A stretch of 64,000 nucleotides of DNA from Staphylococcus sp. GSSP0090. Its GTDB lineage: Bacteria > Bacillota > Bacilli > Staphylococcales > Staphylococcaceae. Location of the stretch: the NCBI RefSeq assembly GCF_013391405.1, contig NZ_JACBFD010000044.1:186001-250000 (forward strand), read 5' to 3'. Position numbers and translations under genes: made by a program. The notes below the pieces were generated by a model that saw nothing but the letters and a program-made list of their open reading frames with translations, was not told the origin of the DNA and did no database searches. This document shows positions 29,544 through 40,737 of the stretch, piece after piece. How positions within the stretch are numbered: the first letter of the stretch is position 1; each line of letters opens with the position of its first letter.

Positions 29544-30668
29544 ATGGAAGTAAAAAGCGCATATATACATATACCTTTTTGTGTAAGAATATGTACGTAT
29601 TGTGATTTCAATAAATATTTTATTCATAATCAACCGGTTGATGAATACTTAGATTGTTTAATTAAAGAAATGCAATATAGCAAAACGAAGGTGTTAGAAA
29701 CTGTTTTTGTTGGTGGTGGTACACCCACCGCGCTTAGTTATGAACAACTAAAGAGATTACTGATAGCAATTACTGATATTTTCGATATCAAAGGTGAATT
29801 TAGTTTTGAAGCGAATCCAGATGAATTGACCTTGGAAAAAGTTCAATTATTAAATGATTTTGGTGTTAATAGACTATCTATGGGTGTTCAAACTTTCAAA
29901 CCAGAATTGCTTGAAATATTAGGAAGAACACACAACACTTCGGATATATACCAAGCAGTAACAAATGCTAGAGCCGTAGGTATACCTTCAATTAGTTTAG
30001 ACCTAATGTATCATTTGCCTAAACAAACGTTAGAAGACTTTAAAGATAGTTTAGAAAAAGCATTAGCAATGGATATTGATCATATTTCTAGTTACGGTCT
30101 TATTTTAGAACCTAAAACTCAATTTTATAATTTATATAAAAAGGGGAAATTGAAGATACCCAATGAAGATATTGGTGAAGAGATGTATGAGTATCTTTTA
30201 GAACGCATGCAAAAATCTGAGTTACATCAATATGAGATTTCTAATTTTGGAAAATTAGGACATGAATCAGAGCATAATAAAGTTTACTGGAAAAATGAAG
30301 GGTACTATGGCTTTGGGGCCGGTGCAAGCGGTTATGTTGACGGCGAACGCTATAGTAATGTTAATCCTGTAAATCACTATATTAAGAAAATAAAGAACAA
30401 TGAAAGACCTGTGTTAGAGTCTACGAGACCGACAAAAGATGAACAAATGGAAGAAGAAATGTTTTTGGGCTTAAGAATGAATCAAGGTGTAAATAAAGCT
30501 AGATTTAAAGAAAAGTTTGATTTATCTATTAATGAAGTATATGGCACAATCGTTGATGATTTGATTCAAAGAGAACTTATTGTAGATAAGCAGGGCTATA
30601 TTTCTATGACTGAAAGAGGGAAAGTCATAGGAAACCTTGTATTTGAGTCTTTTTTACTTAATATATAA
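29544..30668 (+). CDS. hemW: Radical SAM heme chaperone HemW
   Basis: 374-residue radical SAM protein, related to coproporphyrinogen dehydrogenase but acting as a heme chaperone. The cluster motif C-x3-C-x2-C is at residues 14-21 (FCVRICTYCDF), followed by FVGGGTPTAL and SMGVQTF. ATG 29544 gives the family N terminus MEVKSAYIHIPFC and follows AGGTGA. Upstream in-frame ATGs lie in or next to the terminator. Confidence 0.95.
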   Translation: MEVKSAYIHIPFCVRICTYCDFNKYFIHNQPVDEYLDCLIKEMQYSKTKVLETVFVGGGTPTALSYEQLKRLLIAITDIFDIKGEFSFEANPDELTLEKVQLLNDFGVNRLSMGVQTFKPELLEILGRTHNTSDIYQAVTNARAVGIPSISLDLMYHLPKQTLEDFKDSLEKALAMDIDHISSYGLILEPKTQFYNLYKKGKLKIPNEDIGEEMYEYLLERMQKSELHQYEISNFGKLGHESEHNKVYWKNEGYYGFGAGASGYVDGERYSNVNPVNHYIKKIKNNERPVLESTRPTKDEQMEEEMFLGLRMNQGVNKARFKEKFDLSINEVYGTIVDDLIQRELIVDKQGYISMTERGKVIGNLVFESFLLNI

Positions 30669-30695
30669 GTTTTTATGAAAAACTAAGGCTTTAAC

Positions 30696-30712
30696 ATTGA
30701 CTTACTTTGACC
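30696..30712 (+). promoter_or_regulatory. Candidate CtsR operator upstream of hrcA
   Basis: ATTGACT-TAC-TTTGACC matches the inverted CtsR heptamer direct repeat (TTTGACY-NTN-TTTGACY) except for two positions. It overlaps the -35 (TTGACT, 30697-30702). In S. aureus the dnaK operon is known to be under both HrcA and CtsR, which this would reproduce. Confidence 0.7.
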
Positions 30713-30725
30713 AATTTGATAAATT
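30697..30725 (+). promoter_or_regulatory. hrcA operon promoter
   Basis: TTGACT (30697-30702), 17 nt, TAAATT (30720-30725), with TG before the -10. A second TATAAT at 30725-30730 overlaps the CIRCE edge but lacks a well-spaced -35. Confidence 0.6.
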
Positions 30726-30729
30726 ATAA

Positions 30730-30756
30730 TTAGCACTTGAAACAAAAGAGTGCTAA
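30730..30756 (+). promoter_or_regulatory. CIRCE element (HrcA operator)
   Basis: TTAGCACTT-N9-GAGTGCTAA, one mismatch from the consensus inverted repeat, 12 nt before the hrcA start. HrcA bound here represses its own heat-shock operon. Confidence 0.95.
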
Positions 30757-30768
30757 TGAGGTGAAAAC

Positions 30769-31749
30769 ATGATTAGTGATAGACAATTAAGCATTTTAAA
30801 TGCGATTGTTGAAGATTATGTTGATTTAGGTCAGCCAATCGGTTCTAAAACACTGATTGAACGACATAAATTAAATGTTAGCCCAGCTACTATTAGAAAT
30901 GAGATGAAACAATTAGAGGATCTCGAACTAATAGAAAAAACACATACTTCATCAGGAAGATATCCATCAGAATTAGGTATCAGATATTATGTGAATCAAT
31001 TATTACAAGAAACATCTCATCAACAACAAACTAAAATGCAGCGTTTAAATGATTTGCTAATTGAAAATCATTATGACATTTCTTCTACATTGAGTGATTT
31101 TGCCAATGAACTTTCGATAGCATCACAATATACAACGCTGGTTATGCGTCCAAATCATAAACAAGACATAATCAATAATATTCATTTGATTAGAGCAAAT
31201 GCTTATTTGGTTATTATGGTGGTTGTATTCACATCAGGTCATGTTGAACATTTACATTTAGCATCTGAAGTACCATTATCTAATGATGAATTAACTAAAA
31301 TATCAAATTTTGTTACTGCTAAATATAATGAGTGGAATAACCATCATTTTGAAAATGAATTAAATGCTTTCGTAAAATCTGATATTGAAAAGGATTTTAT
31401 AAAAGATATGCTCAATACGATTGACATTCATTTTGATAATCAAAGTAATGGCATTTTTATGGGCGGAAAGGTTAAACTCATAGATGCGTTGAATGAATCA
31501 AACGTATCATCTATTCAACCGATTCTACAATATATAGAATCGAATAAAATCACACAATTACTTGATGATATGTCCAATGCCTCAATTAATGTGAAAATTG
31601 GTCATGAAATTGAATCAAGTTTAAGTGATATTTCTATCATTACAAGTGAATATCATATTGATGATAGGCTGAAAGGTCAAATTGCGGTTATCGGACCAAC
31701 GGCAATGAATTATCAGAACGTAATTCGATTACTAAATACGATTTGGTAA
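30769..31749 (+). CDS. hrcA: Heat-inducible transcriptional repressor HrcA
   Basis: 326-residue repressor of CIRCE-controlled heat-shock genes; it needs GroEL for activity. The N-terminal winged helix ([38 protein letters not shown]) is followed by a GAF-like domain and an inserted dimerization domain. The ribosome-binding site GAGGTGA follows the CIRCE element directly. First gene of hrcA-grpE-dnaK-dnaJ-prmA-rsmE. Confidence 0.97.
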   Translation: MISDRQLSILNAIVEDYVDLGQPIGSKTLIERHKLNVSPATIRNEMKQLEDLELIEKTHTSSGRYPSELGIRYYVNQLLQETSHQQQTKMQRLNDLLIENHYDISSTLSDFANELSIASQYTTLVMRPNHKQDIINNIHLIRANAYLVIMVVVFTSGHVEHLHLASEVPLSNDELTKISNFVTAKYNEWNNHHFENELNAFVKSDIEKDFIKDMLNTIDIHFDNQSNGIFMGGKVKLIDALNESNVSSIQPILQYIESNKITQLLDDMSNASINVKIGHEIESSLSDISIITSEYHIDDRLKGQIAVIGPTAMNYQNVIRLLNTIW

Positions 31750-31775
31750 TGAAAAATTGTATTGGAGGGCAGACA

Positions 31776-32387
31776 ATGACAGAACAAAACAAATCAGCTT
31801 TCAACCAGGATGAAGAAGTTAATGAAGAAACTTCACAAAACGATTCAGTTGAAACTACTGATGAAATGACAGAAAAACCACAAGATAATCTGCAGGAGGA
31901 CGAATCACAAGAAATTGAAGAAGACGTGGATCCTAAAGATGAAGAAATTCAACAATTAAAAAACGATGTACAAGAAAATGAAGAAAAATATTTAAGATTA
32001 TACGCTGAGTTTGAAAACTATAAACGTAGAATTCAAAAAGAAAATCAAACAATGAAAGAGTATAAAGCACAAGACGTATTAAATGATATCTTACCAACAA
32101 TAGATAATATTGAACGTGCTTTACAAATTGATGGTGAAGATGAACAATTTAAATCACTTAAAAAAGGTGTAGAAATGGTTCATGAAAGCCTATTAAATGC
32201 ATTAAAAAATAATGGTTTAGAAAAAATTGAGACAGCAGGTCAGCAATTTGATCCGAATGTACACCAAGCTGTAGTTCAAGACGATAATCCTGATTTTGAA
32301 TCAGGTCAAATTACTCAAGAACTACAAAGTGGATACAAATTGAAAGAAAGAGTTTTAAGACCTTCAATGGTTAAAGTAAACCAATAA
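31776..32387 (+). CDS. grpE: Nucleotide exchange factor GrpE
   Basis: 203-residue co-chaperone releasing ADP from DnaK. The acidic, disordered N terminus (about 1-60) is followed by a long coiled coil ([27 protein letters not shown]) and a C-terminal beta domain ([12 protein letters not shown]). ATG 31776 is used because GGAGGGC lies just upstream and the family N terminus starts there; upstream in-frame ATGs overlap hrcA. Confidence 0.96.
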   Translation: MTEQNKSAFNQDEEVNEETSQNDSVETTDEMTEKPQDNLQEDESQEIEEDVDPKDEEIQQLKNDVQENEEKYLRLYAEFENYKRRIQKENQTMKEYKAQDVLNDILPTIDNIERALQIDGEDEQFKSLKKGVEMVHESLLNALKNNGLEKIETAGQQFDPNVHQAVVQDDNPDFESGQITQELQSGYKLKERVLRPSMVKVNQ

Positions 32388-32403
32388 TTCATTTTATTGT
32401 TGA

Positions 32404-34287
<1,884 letters not shown>

Positions 34288-34351
34288 ATGGAGTCATTGA
34301 CTAAATAATTGTTATTAACAGAAATATATGACACAATTGCTTAGCCAAATT

Positions 34352-34389
34352 AAGTCAAAGTCAATTGAACATTGGCTTTGACTTTTTCC
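34352..34389 (+). terminator. Partial terminator between dnaK and dnaJ
   Basis: A 14-bp stem (34352-34365 with 34371-34384, one G-U pair) with loop TGAAC, followed by TTTT-CC-TTTTTT. It probably lowers dnaJ expression relative to dnaK. Confidence 0.75.
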
Positions 34390-34400
34390 TTTTTTATAAT
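34372..34400 (+). promoter_or_regulatory. Candidate internal promoter for dnaJ
   Basis: TTGGCT (34372-34377), 17 nt, TATAAT (34395-34400), overlapping the 3' arm of the dnaK-dnaJ hairpin. It would give a dnaJ-prmA-rsmE transcript outside CIRCE control. Confidence 0.45.
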
Positions 34401-34433
34401 AGCTTTAATAAAACCGTGAAAGGAGAGATCATA

Positions 34434-35570
34434 GTGGCCAAAAGAGATTATTATGAAGTTTTGGGCGTTAGCAAAAGCGCTTCGAAAGATGAAATTAAAA
34501 AAGCTTATCGTAAATTATCAAAGCAATACCATCCAGATATAAATAAAGAAGAAGGTGCTGATGAGAAGTTTAAAGAAATCTCAGAAGCATATGAAGTATT
34601 GAGTGACGAAAATAAACGTGCAAATTATGACCAATTCGGACACGATGGACCACAAGGTGGCTTTGGTGGTCAAGGTTTCGGCGGCCAAGACTTTAGTGGA
34701 TTCGGCGGTGGCGGATTCGAGGATATCTTCAGTTCTTTCTTTGGTGGTGGCAGACAGCAACGTGATCCAAATGCACCAAGAAAAGGTGACGATTTACAAT
34801 ACACAATGACTGTAACATTCGATGAAGCTGTTTTTGGTAGTGAAAAAGAAATATCTATACGCAAAGATGTTGCTTGTCATACTTGTGATGGTGAAGGTGC
34901 TAAACCAGGAACTAAGAAAAAAACATGTCATTACTGTAATGGTTCCGGTCATGTTTCAGTTGAACAAAACACGATTCTAGGTAGAGTGAGAACTGAAAAA
35001 GTATGTCCAGTATGTAGTGGATCTGGCCAAGAATTTGAAGAACCATGTCCAACATGTCATGGTAAAGGTACAGAAAATAAAAATGTTAAAATCAGTGTCA
35101 CTATTCCTGAAGGTGTAGATAACGAACAACAAATTAGATTAGCAGGAGAAGGTGCCCCAGGAGAAAATGGTGGCCCTCAAGGCGATTTATATATTGTATT
35201 TAGAGTTAAACCATCTGACAAGTTTGAAAGAGACGGCGATGATATTTACTATTCATTAGATATCAGTATAGCGCAAGCGACATTAGGTGATGAAGTTAAA
35301 GTACCTACATTAAAAGGTAACGTGATGTTAACAATACCTGCTGGTACACAAACTGAAAAACAATTCCGCCTTAAAGAAAAAGGTATCAAAAATGTCCATG
35401 GTTATGGCTACGGAGATTTGTTTGTTAATATCAATGTAGTAACACCTACAAAAATTAGCGATCGCCAAAAAGAATTACTTAGAGAATTTGCTGAAATAGA
35501 TGGTGAAGAGCTTTCTGAGCAACCATCAAATTTTAGAGATAAAGCAAAAAGATTCTTCAAAGGAGAATAA
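34434..35570 (+). CDS. dnaJ: Chaperone protein DnaJ (Hsp40)
   Basis: 378-residue co-chaperone that delivers substrates to DnaK. The J domain (1-70) contains the HPD motif ([16 protein letters not shown]), followed by a Gly/Phe-rich stretch (about 75-110), four CxxCxGxG zinc repeats starting CHTCDGEG, and the C-terminal substrate domains. The start is GTG 34434 after GAAAGGAGAG; the upstream ATG lies in the terminator. Confidence 0.97.
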   Translation: MAKRDYYEVLGVSKSASKDEIKKAYRKLSKQYHPDINKEEGADEKFKEISEAYEVLSDENKRANYDQFGHDGPQGGFGGQGFGGQDFSGFGGGGFEDIFSSFFGGGRQQRDPNAPRKGDDLQYTMTVTFDEAVFGSEKEISIRKDVACHTCDGEGAKPGTKKKTCHYCNGSGHVSVEQNTILGRVRTEKVCPVCSGSGQEFEEPCPTCHGKGTENKNVKISVTIPEGVDNEQQIRLAGEGAPGENGGPQGDLYIVFRVKPSDKFERDGDDIYYSLDISIAQATLGDEVKVPTLKGNVMLTIPAGTQTEKQFRLKEKGIKNVHGYGYGDLFVNINVVTPTKISDRQKELLREFAEIDGEELSEQPSNFRDKAKRFFKGE

Positions 35571-35573
35571 CTT

Positions 35574-36512
35574 ATGAACTGGACTGAAGTTTCAATAGTT
35601 GCGAACCACGAGGTCTCACCAATCATAACCAATGTACTTGAAGATTACGGCTCTAATGGTGTTGTTATAGAAGATTCTGAAGATTTAACTCGGGATTTTG
35701 AAGATAAGTATGGTGAAATCTATGCCCTAAATGCAGAAGATTATCCAACACATGGTGTGAGAATTAAAGCTTATTTTAACGAAATTAAATATACAAAAGA
35801 CTTTCAAGTAAAATTAGTTCAAACATTAAGAGATATTGAAGGACTTGATTTAGGTTTGTTTCGTTTCGATGAGCAAACAATTAAAGAACAGGATTGGGAA
35901 AATGAGTGGAAGCATTACTTCCATCCATTTCGCGCTTCTGAAAAATTCACAATTGTTCCAAGTTGGGAGACATATCAACGAGAAGATGATAGTGAATTAT
36001 GTATTGAGTTAGATCCAGGTATGGCGTTTGGAACAGGAGATCATCCGACAACGAGTATGTGTCTAAAAGCAATTGAAGCATATGTTAAGTCTAGTGATTC
36101 AGTTATTGATGTTGGCACAGGATCAGGCATACTGAGTATTGCAGCTCATTTATTAGGTGTTAAACGTATAAAAGCACTTGATGTAGATGAAATGGCTGTT
36201 AGAGTTGCAAAGGAGAACTTTCAAAAAAACAACTGTGAAAATGCTATTGAAGCAGTACCAGGTAATTTATTGAAAGAAGAAACTGAAAAATTTGATGTTG
36301 TCATCGCAAATATTTTAGCTCATATCATTGAAGAAATGATAGATGATGCTTATAATACACTTAATGAAAGTGGTTATTTTATAACTTCTGGTATTATTGA
36401 AGAAAAATACGAGGCTATTGTTGAGCATATGAAACATAGTGGCTTTGAAATAGTGTCTATTAAGCATGACAATAGTTGGGTTTGTATTGTCGGACAGAAA
36501 GTGAGCGATTGA
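35574..36512 (+). CDS. prmA: Ribosomal protein L11 methyltransferase
   Basis: 312-residue SAM-dependent enzyme that trimethylates ribosomal protein L11. The substrate-binding N domain is followed by the catalytic domain with [30 protein letters not shown] and [10 protein letters not shown]. It starts 3 nt after dnaJ, inside the same operon. Confidence 0.97.
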   Translation: MNWTEVSIVANHEVSPIITNVLEDYGSNGVVIEDSEDLTRDFEDKYGEIYALNAEDYPTHGVRIKAYFNEIKYTKDFQVKLVQTLRDIEGLDLGLFRFDEQTIKEQDWENEWKHYFHPFRASEKFTIVPSWETYQREDDSELCIELDPGMAFGTGDHPTTSMCLKAIEAYVKSSDSVIDVGTGSGILSIAAHLLGVKRIKALDVDEMAVRVAKENFQKNNCENAIEAVPGNLLKEETEKFDVVIANILAHIIEEMIDDAYNTLNESGYFITSGIIEEKYEAIVEHMKHSGFEIVSIKHDNSWVCIVGQKVSD

Positions 36513-36513
36513 C

Positions 36514-37266
36514 ATGCAAAGATATTTTATTGATCAAAACGCTGATGTAAATCAGCGTTTTTGTATAACTGATAAAGGTGATATACATCATATTTCAAAC
36601 GTTATGAGACATCAAATTGATGATTATATCATTATTACATTTGCTGATCATTACGTATATAAATGTAAAATTGTAGAGATGGTTAATGAAGGTATCATGG
36701 TTTCATTAGAAAAACGCATTCATGTTGATACAGAATTACCACAAAATATAACGATATGTAGTGGTTTAATCAAGTCTGATAAATATGAATGGATGTTACA
36801 AAAATCAACCGAATTAGGCGCAAATGAATTTATTGCTGTAGGTATGAAGCGTTCTGTAGTAAAGCTTACAGAAAATAAAGTTATGAAGAAATTAGAACGC
36901 TGGCAGAAGATTATCAAGGAAGCTGCGGAACAAAGTTATAGATTAGCGATACCAACAATTCAATATCAAGATACATTAAGCGATGTACTTCAAAGTGCTG
37001 AACAATATGATTATATTTTAATTGCTTATGAAGATGCAGCTAAAAATGGTGAAGTTAATCAATTCAAATCGTTAGTCAAACAATTTAAATTGAATGATAA
37101 CGTATTAATAATATTTGGACCTGAAGGCGGTCTTGCTGAAGATGAAATAGCACTATTACAAGATGTAGCTTATCAAATTGGCTTAGGACCTAGAATTTTA
37201 AGAGCTGAAACAGCACCTTTATATGCTTTAAGTGCTATCAGTTTTGAAAAGGATTTACAAAATTAA
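36514..37266 (+). CDS. rsmE: 16S rRNA m3U1498 methyltransferase RsmE
   Basis: 250-residue SPOUT-type methyltransferase acting on U1498 of 16S rRNA. The PUA-like N domain is followed by the knotted domain with IKSDKYEWMLQKSTELG, IFGPEGGLAEDE and GLGPRILRAETAPLYAL. It begins 1 nt after prmA. In Bacillus the next gene is mtaB; here it is rpsU. Confidence 0.97.
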   Translation: MQRYFIDQNADVNQRFCITDKGDIHHISNVMRHQIDDYIIITFADHYVYKCKIVEMVNEGIMVSLEKRIHVDTELPQNITICSGLIKSDKYEWMLQKSTELGANEFIAVGMKRSVVKLTENKVMKKLERWQKIIKEAAEQSYRLAIPTIQYQDTLSDVLQSAEQYDYILIAYEDAAKNGEVNQFKSLVKQFKLNDNVLIIFGPEGGLAEDEIALLQDVAYQIGLGPRILRAETAPLYALSAISFEKDLQN

Positions 37267-37406
37267 TTTAAGCCAATGATGCATGCTAATAGCATGATAC
37301 TAAAGTGTGAACGATATGAAAGTACAACGATGGCCATAATAATTAAATAAATTCAATAATGTATGCGTAGAATTTATTTAAAATGAGAAAATCTGAATTT
37401 TAGTAA

Positions 37407-37435
37407 TTGACCACATTAATCAGATATATTATACT
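37407..37435 (+). promoter_or_regulatory. rpsU promoter
   Basis: TTGACC (37407-37412), 17 nt, TATACT (37430-37435). The predicted transcript begins with a 9-bp hairpin (37441-37449 with 37454-37462). Confidence 0.8.
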
Positions 37436-37505
37436 AGTCTATACATGGTTCATACCGTGTATTGATAATAAAGTTTCGTTGATATTTGGAGGGAGGGAAA
37501 TACAC

Positions 37506-37682
37506 ATGTCTAAAACAGTAGTCAAAAAGAACGAATCACTTGAAGATGCGTTACGTCGTTTCAAACGTACAGTTTCTAAAAGCGGTACTATTCAAGAAGT
37601 ACGTAAACGTGAATTTTACGAAAAACCTAGCGTTAAACGTAAAAAGAAATCAGAAGCTGCACGTAAGCGTAAATTCAAATAA
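37506..37682 (+). CDS. rpsU: 30S ribosomal protein S21 (bS21)
   Basis: 58-residue, very basic 30S protein. The sequence [20 protein letters not shown] through EAARKRKFK is typical. ATG 37506 follows GGAGGGAGG; longer in-frame starts upstream would run through the promoter. Monocistronic, with its own promoter and terminator. Confidence 0.97.
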   Translation: MSKTVVKKNESLEDALRRFKRTVSKSGTIQEVRKREFYEKPSVKRKKKSEAARKRKFK

Positions 37683-37729
37683 TTAATAGTTTCGTTGACT
37701 CCCTCAACACCAACATTAATTATAAACCA

Positions 37730-37773
37730 TAATAGCCTTAGTTGTTGTATACAACTAAGGCTATTATTTTTTT
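37730..37773 (+). terminator. Terminator after rpsU
   Basis: A perfect 16-bp stem, TAATAGCCTTAGTTGT with ACAACTAAGGCTATTA, loop TGTAT, followed by eight T residues. Confidence 0.95.
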
Positions 37774-37895
37774 ATAACATTACAATTAAACGTTTTAAAC
37801 AGATATATCTTTAAACTATAACACTGCTTTATCTCATCGTATATAACGCAAAAAGTAAAGATTAAAATTTATTTAAATATAATGGATTTTTATAG

Positions 37896-37909
37896 TGTAA
37901 ACGGTATAA
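37896..37909 (+). promoter_or_regulatory. Candidate CcpA (cre) site upstream of nfeD-floA
   Basis: TGTAAACGGTATAA matches TGWAANCGNTNWCA at 13 of 14 positions. It overlaps a TATAAT (37905-37910) that has no good -35; a second TATAAT is at 37928-37933. Confidence 0.35.
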
Positions 37910-37956
37910 TCACATATTAGTTTCATGTATAATCAAATTGAGAGCGAGGTGATAGA

Positions 37957-38667
37957 GTGATTTTTTCAAGTAGTTTACATACAATTTTTACTTCTAATTT
38001 AGTCGAGGATGGGAATTGGGTTGATAATATAGCTAACTTTATCGTACATCCAATTGGCGCTTTGATTTTGACATGTATTATCTTTCTTGGCTTTTTATAC
38101 CAATTATATTCTAGTAAGATTAATGTTGTTGGTATCATAGCAACATTAGCCTTATTCATATTTTTCTTAGGATTTTTTGTGAAAGGTGACGTCAATTTCT
38201 ATTCTGTGATACTTTTTGGAATAGGGGTCATATTAGTAATCATTGAACTATTTGTTGTCGGTGCAGTTATTGGCATCATAGGTATGGGATTTATTATTTT
38301 CAGTATTATTACTTTAGGAGACAACTTAATCTTCATGATTGCTAATGTTGTCTTTGCATTAATCTTATCTATTGTTGAGTGGGTGATACTTGTGAAATGG
38401 TTAAAACGCAAAATTCCATTTTTAGACAAAGTTGTACTGAAAGATTCTACGAATGCAGAGGCAGGTTACACTTCACATGAAGATCGCTCTCATTTAGTTG
38501 GAAAAACTGCAACAACATCAACAGACCTAAGACCAGCGGGAATCATTACATTAAACAATGAACGGATAGACGCTGTTTCAGATGGCTCATTTATTTTAAG
38601 GAATAAACAAGTTACCATCTTAGAAGTTGAAGGTACTAGAGTTGTTGTAAGAGAAATTGAATCATAA
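37957..38667 (+). CDS. nfeD: NfeD family membrane protein (YqeZ-like)
   Basis: 236-residue membrane protein partnered with the flotillin FloA. About four to five hydrophobic segments span residues 30-150 and are followed by a soluble OB-fold domain (LVGKTATTSTDLRPAGIITLNNERIDAVSDGSFI). It lacks the ClpP-like protease domain of full-length NfeD proteins. The GTG start at 37957 follows GCGAGGTGA. It is followed 12 nt later by floA, the common nfeD-flotillin pair. Confidence 0.88.
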   Translation: MIFSSSLHTIFTSNLVEDGNWVDNIANFIVHPIGALILTCIIFLGFLYQLYSSKINVVGIIATLALFIFFLGFFVKGDVNFYSVILFGIGVILVIIELFVVGAVIGIIGMGFIIFSIITLGDNLIFMIANVVFALILSIVEWVILVKWLKRKIPFLDKVVLKDSTNAEAGYTSHEDRSHLVGKTATTSTDLRPAGIITLNNERIDAVSDGSFILRNKQVTILEVEGTRVVVREIES

Positions 38668-38679
38668 AGGAGAGAAAGT

Positions 38680-39663
38680 ATGATCGGATTAATTATAATC
38701 GTCGTTATTGTAGTCGTAGCATTGTTGTTACTGTTTTCATTTGTCCCAGTGGGGTTATGGATTTCAGCTATTGCTGCCGGTGTAAAAGTAGGTATCGGTA
38801 CTTTAGTAGGTATGAGATTACGTAGAGTATCCCCACGTAAAGTTATTTCACCTTTAATTAAAGCACACAAGGCAGGCTTACATTTAACAACTAATCAACT
38901 TGAGTCACATTATTTAGCTGGAGGAAATGTTGATCGTGTTGTTGATGCTAATATTGCAGCACAAAGAGCTGATATTAATTTACCATTCGAACGTGGCGCT
39001 GCTATAGATTTAGCAGGACGTGACGTATTAGAAGCTGTACAAATGTCAGTTAATCCAAAAGTTATCGAAACACCATTTATCGCTGGTGTAGCAATGAACG
39101 GTATTGAAGTTAAAGCAAAAGCACGTATTACAGTTCGTGCCAACATTGCACGCTTAGTTGGTGGTGCTGGTGAAGAAACAATTATTGCGCGTGTTGGTGA
39201 AGGTATTGTTTCAACAATAGGTTCTAGTGAACACCACACACAAGTACTTGAAAATCCAGATAATATTTCTAAAACAGTCTTAAGTAAAGGACTAGATTCT
39301 GGTACGGCATTTGAAATTTTATCAATTGATATTGCCGATGTAGACATTAGCAAAAATATTGGTGCTGATTTACAAACAGAACAAGCACTTGCAGATAAGA
39401 ACATTGCACAAGCTAAAGCAGAAGAACGTCGTGCAATGGCAGTAGCACAAGAACAAGAAATGAAAGCTAAAGTACAAGAAATGCGTTCTAAAGTTGTAGA
39501 AGCTGAAGCAGAAGTACCATTGGCAATGGCTGAAGCATTACGTTCTGGTAATTTAGGCGTAAAAGATTATTACAATTTAAAAAATGTAGAAGCTGACACA
39601 GGCATGAGAAATTCTATTAATCAACGTACGAATCAAAAAGATGATGAATCACCGGATAAATAA
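38680..39663 (+). CDS. floA: Flotillin-like protein FloA
   Basis: 327-residue SPFH-domain protein of functional membrane microdomains. An N-terminal hydrophobic hairpin (about 1-40, [19 protein letters not shown]) is followed by the SPFH domain ([26 protein letters not shown]) and a C-terminal EA-rich coiled coil ([17 protein letters not shown]). In staphylococci FloA assists oligomerization of secretion and resistance proteins. The ribosome-binding site AAGGAGAG precedes the ATG. Confidence 0.96.
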   Translation: MIGLIIIVVIVVVALLLLFSFVPVGLWISAIAAGVKVGIGTLVGMRLRRVSPRKVISPLIKAHKAGLHLTTNQLESHYLAGGNVDRVVDANIAAQRADINLPFERGAAIDLAGRDVLEAVQMSVNPKVIETPFIAGVAMNGIEVKAKARITVRANIARLVGGAGEETIIARVGEGIVSTIGSSEHHTQVLENPDNISKTVLSKGLDSGTAFEILSIDIADVDISKNIGADLQTEQALADKNIAQAKAEERRAMAVAQEQEMKAKVQEMRSKVVEAEAEVPLAMAEALRSGNLGVKDYYNLKNVEADTGMRNSINQRTNQKDDESPDK

Positions 39664-39677
39664 TTAGGGGTGATTAA

Positions 39678-40355
39678 ATGAATATAGGTATTATTATCTT
39701 TGTAATATCTGTGATTGTCACGATAATTGGTGCTATTAGTGATAATAGCCACAAGGAAAGACAAAACCAAAAACCACCAATCAACAAACGTTCTAATGAC
39801 AATGAAGGAGAACCTCAGAAACGTGGATTTTTTGATGAAATAGGAAAAACGTTTAAAGAAATAGAAAAACAATTAAATGAAGATCCTATGACTCAAGAAC
39901 GTGAAAAACCTCGCGCTCCTCAACCTAGTCAAACTCAAGCAGAACCGGTTGAAACACGTGCAGAAAAAATGGAAACACCGAGTCCTGAACGTTCATCACG
40001 AACAATGAGAACGGATAATGAAACTGAAGCAGAAAAAGCAAAACGTTCTCAACAGCAACAAGATGATAAGTTACAACAAGAATTAGAAGCAGATTTAATG
40101 GGACAAATGCAGGATGTACGTAGTCAAATTGATCGTGAAAATGAGAAGAAATTACAACGAACTGAACGCAAAGCACGTGCGATTATAGCTGATAAGTATT
40201 TATCAGAAAGAACTAAGCGTTATCGTTTAAAACAACTTATGAATGCTCAAGCGATTCAAGGAACAACTACAAATGAACAATTTAGGTTTGCTGAAGATGA
40301 AGTTGTAAATGGTATTATTTGGTCAGAAGTATTAGAAAGACCGAAAAAATTATAA
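39678..40355 (+). CDS. Unknown membrane-anchored, highly charged protein in the floA operon
   Basis: 225 residues, function not recognised. One N-terminal membrane segment (about 3-21) is followed by a Lys/Pro/Gln/Glu-rich, probably disordered region (25-130) and a more ordered, likely helical C-terminal third with KARAIIADKYLSERTKRYRLKQLMN and EVVNGIIWSEVLERPKK. The ATG follows AGGGGTG 14 nt after floA; the terminator follows, so it is the third gene of nfeD-floA. A membrane-anchored partner of FloA is possible but unproven. Confidence 0.8.
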   Translation: MNIGIIIFVISVIVTIIGAISDNSHKERQNQKPPINKRSNDNEGEPQKRGFFDEIGKTFKEIEKQLNEDPMTQEREKPRAPQPSQTQAEPVETRAEKMETPSPERSSRTMRTDNETEAEKAKRSQQQQDDKLQQELEADLMGQMQDVRSQIDRENEKKLQRTERKARAIIADKYLSERTKRYRLKQLMNAQAIQGTTTNEQFRFAEDEVVNGIIWSEVLERPKKL

Positions 40356-40371
40356 TAAAATGCGCGAAGTT

Positions 40372-40417
40372 AAACGCCTTATAAATCAAAGGAATTTGAT
40401 ATTATAAGGCGTTTTTT
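40372..40417 (+). terminator. Terminator after the nfeD-floA operon
   Basis: AACGCCTTATAA pairs with TTATAAGGCGTT; the inner ATCAAA/TTTGAT extends the stem with one bulge. Six T residues follow. Confidence 0.93.
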
Positions 40418-40737
40418 ATATTATAATTCTACTAACGTCTTTTATTTAACAGATATTGTAAGAGTAAACACACGTTATAAAACTTTCGTTCTCTAATAAA
40501 ATTAGATAGAATGTAAATCTACTGTAAAAATTAATGAAATTCAGTCCTATTCAATTCACTTTAAAATAATATCTTGAGTATTCATGATATAATAAAGATG
40601 TATAATCAGTAGTATTAAACAGTTATTGAACATGATTTCTTACAAACTGATTGTTTATGAGTTAACAATTATTTTGTAACTTAAAATCTAATAGGATAAA
40701 ATATAAGAAACGAATATATTTGTAAAGGAGCACTTAT
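40418..40737 (+). promoter_or_regulatory. phoH upstream region and promoter
   Basis: AT-rich, no gene. The best promoter is TTGTAA (40674-40679), 17 nt, TAAAAT (40697-40702), giving a short leader before AAAGGAGC. Further upstream an extended -10 TGATATAAT (40585-40593) and another TATAAT (40601-40606) may be additional start sites. Confidence 0.55.

Noticed and set aside
34365-34433. Longer DnaJ starting at ATG 34365
   Set aside because: It lies in the dnaK-dnaJ hairpin. The J domain begins at the GTG 34434, which has a strong ribosome-binding site.
37407-37505. Longer S21 starting from an upstream in-frame codon
   Set aside because: The extension would translate the promoter; S21 proteins start at [10 protein letters not shown] and the ribosome-binding site points to 37506.
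38490-39404. Long - strand reading frames opposite nfeD and floA
   Set aside because: They are mirror frames of well-supported genes, lack ribosome-binding sites and resemble no family.
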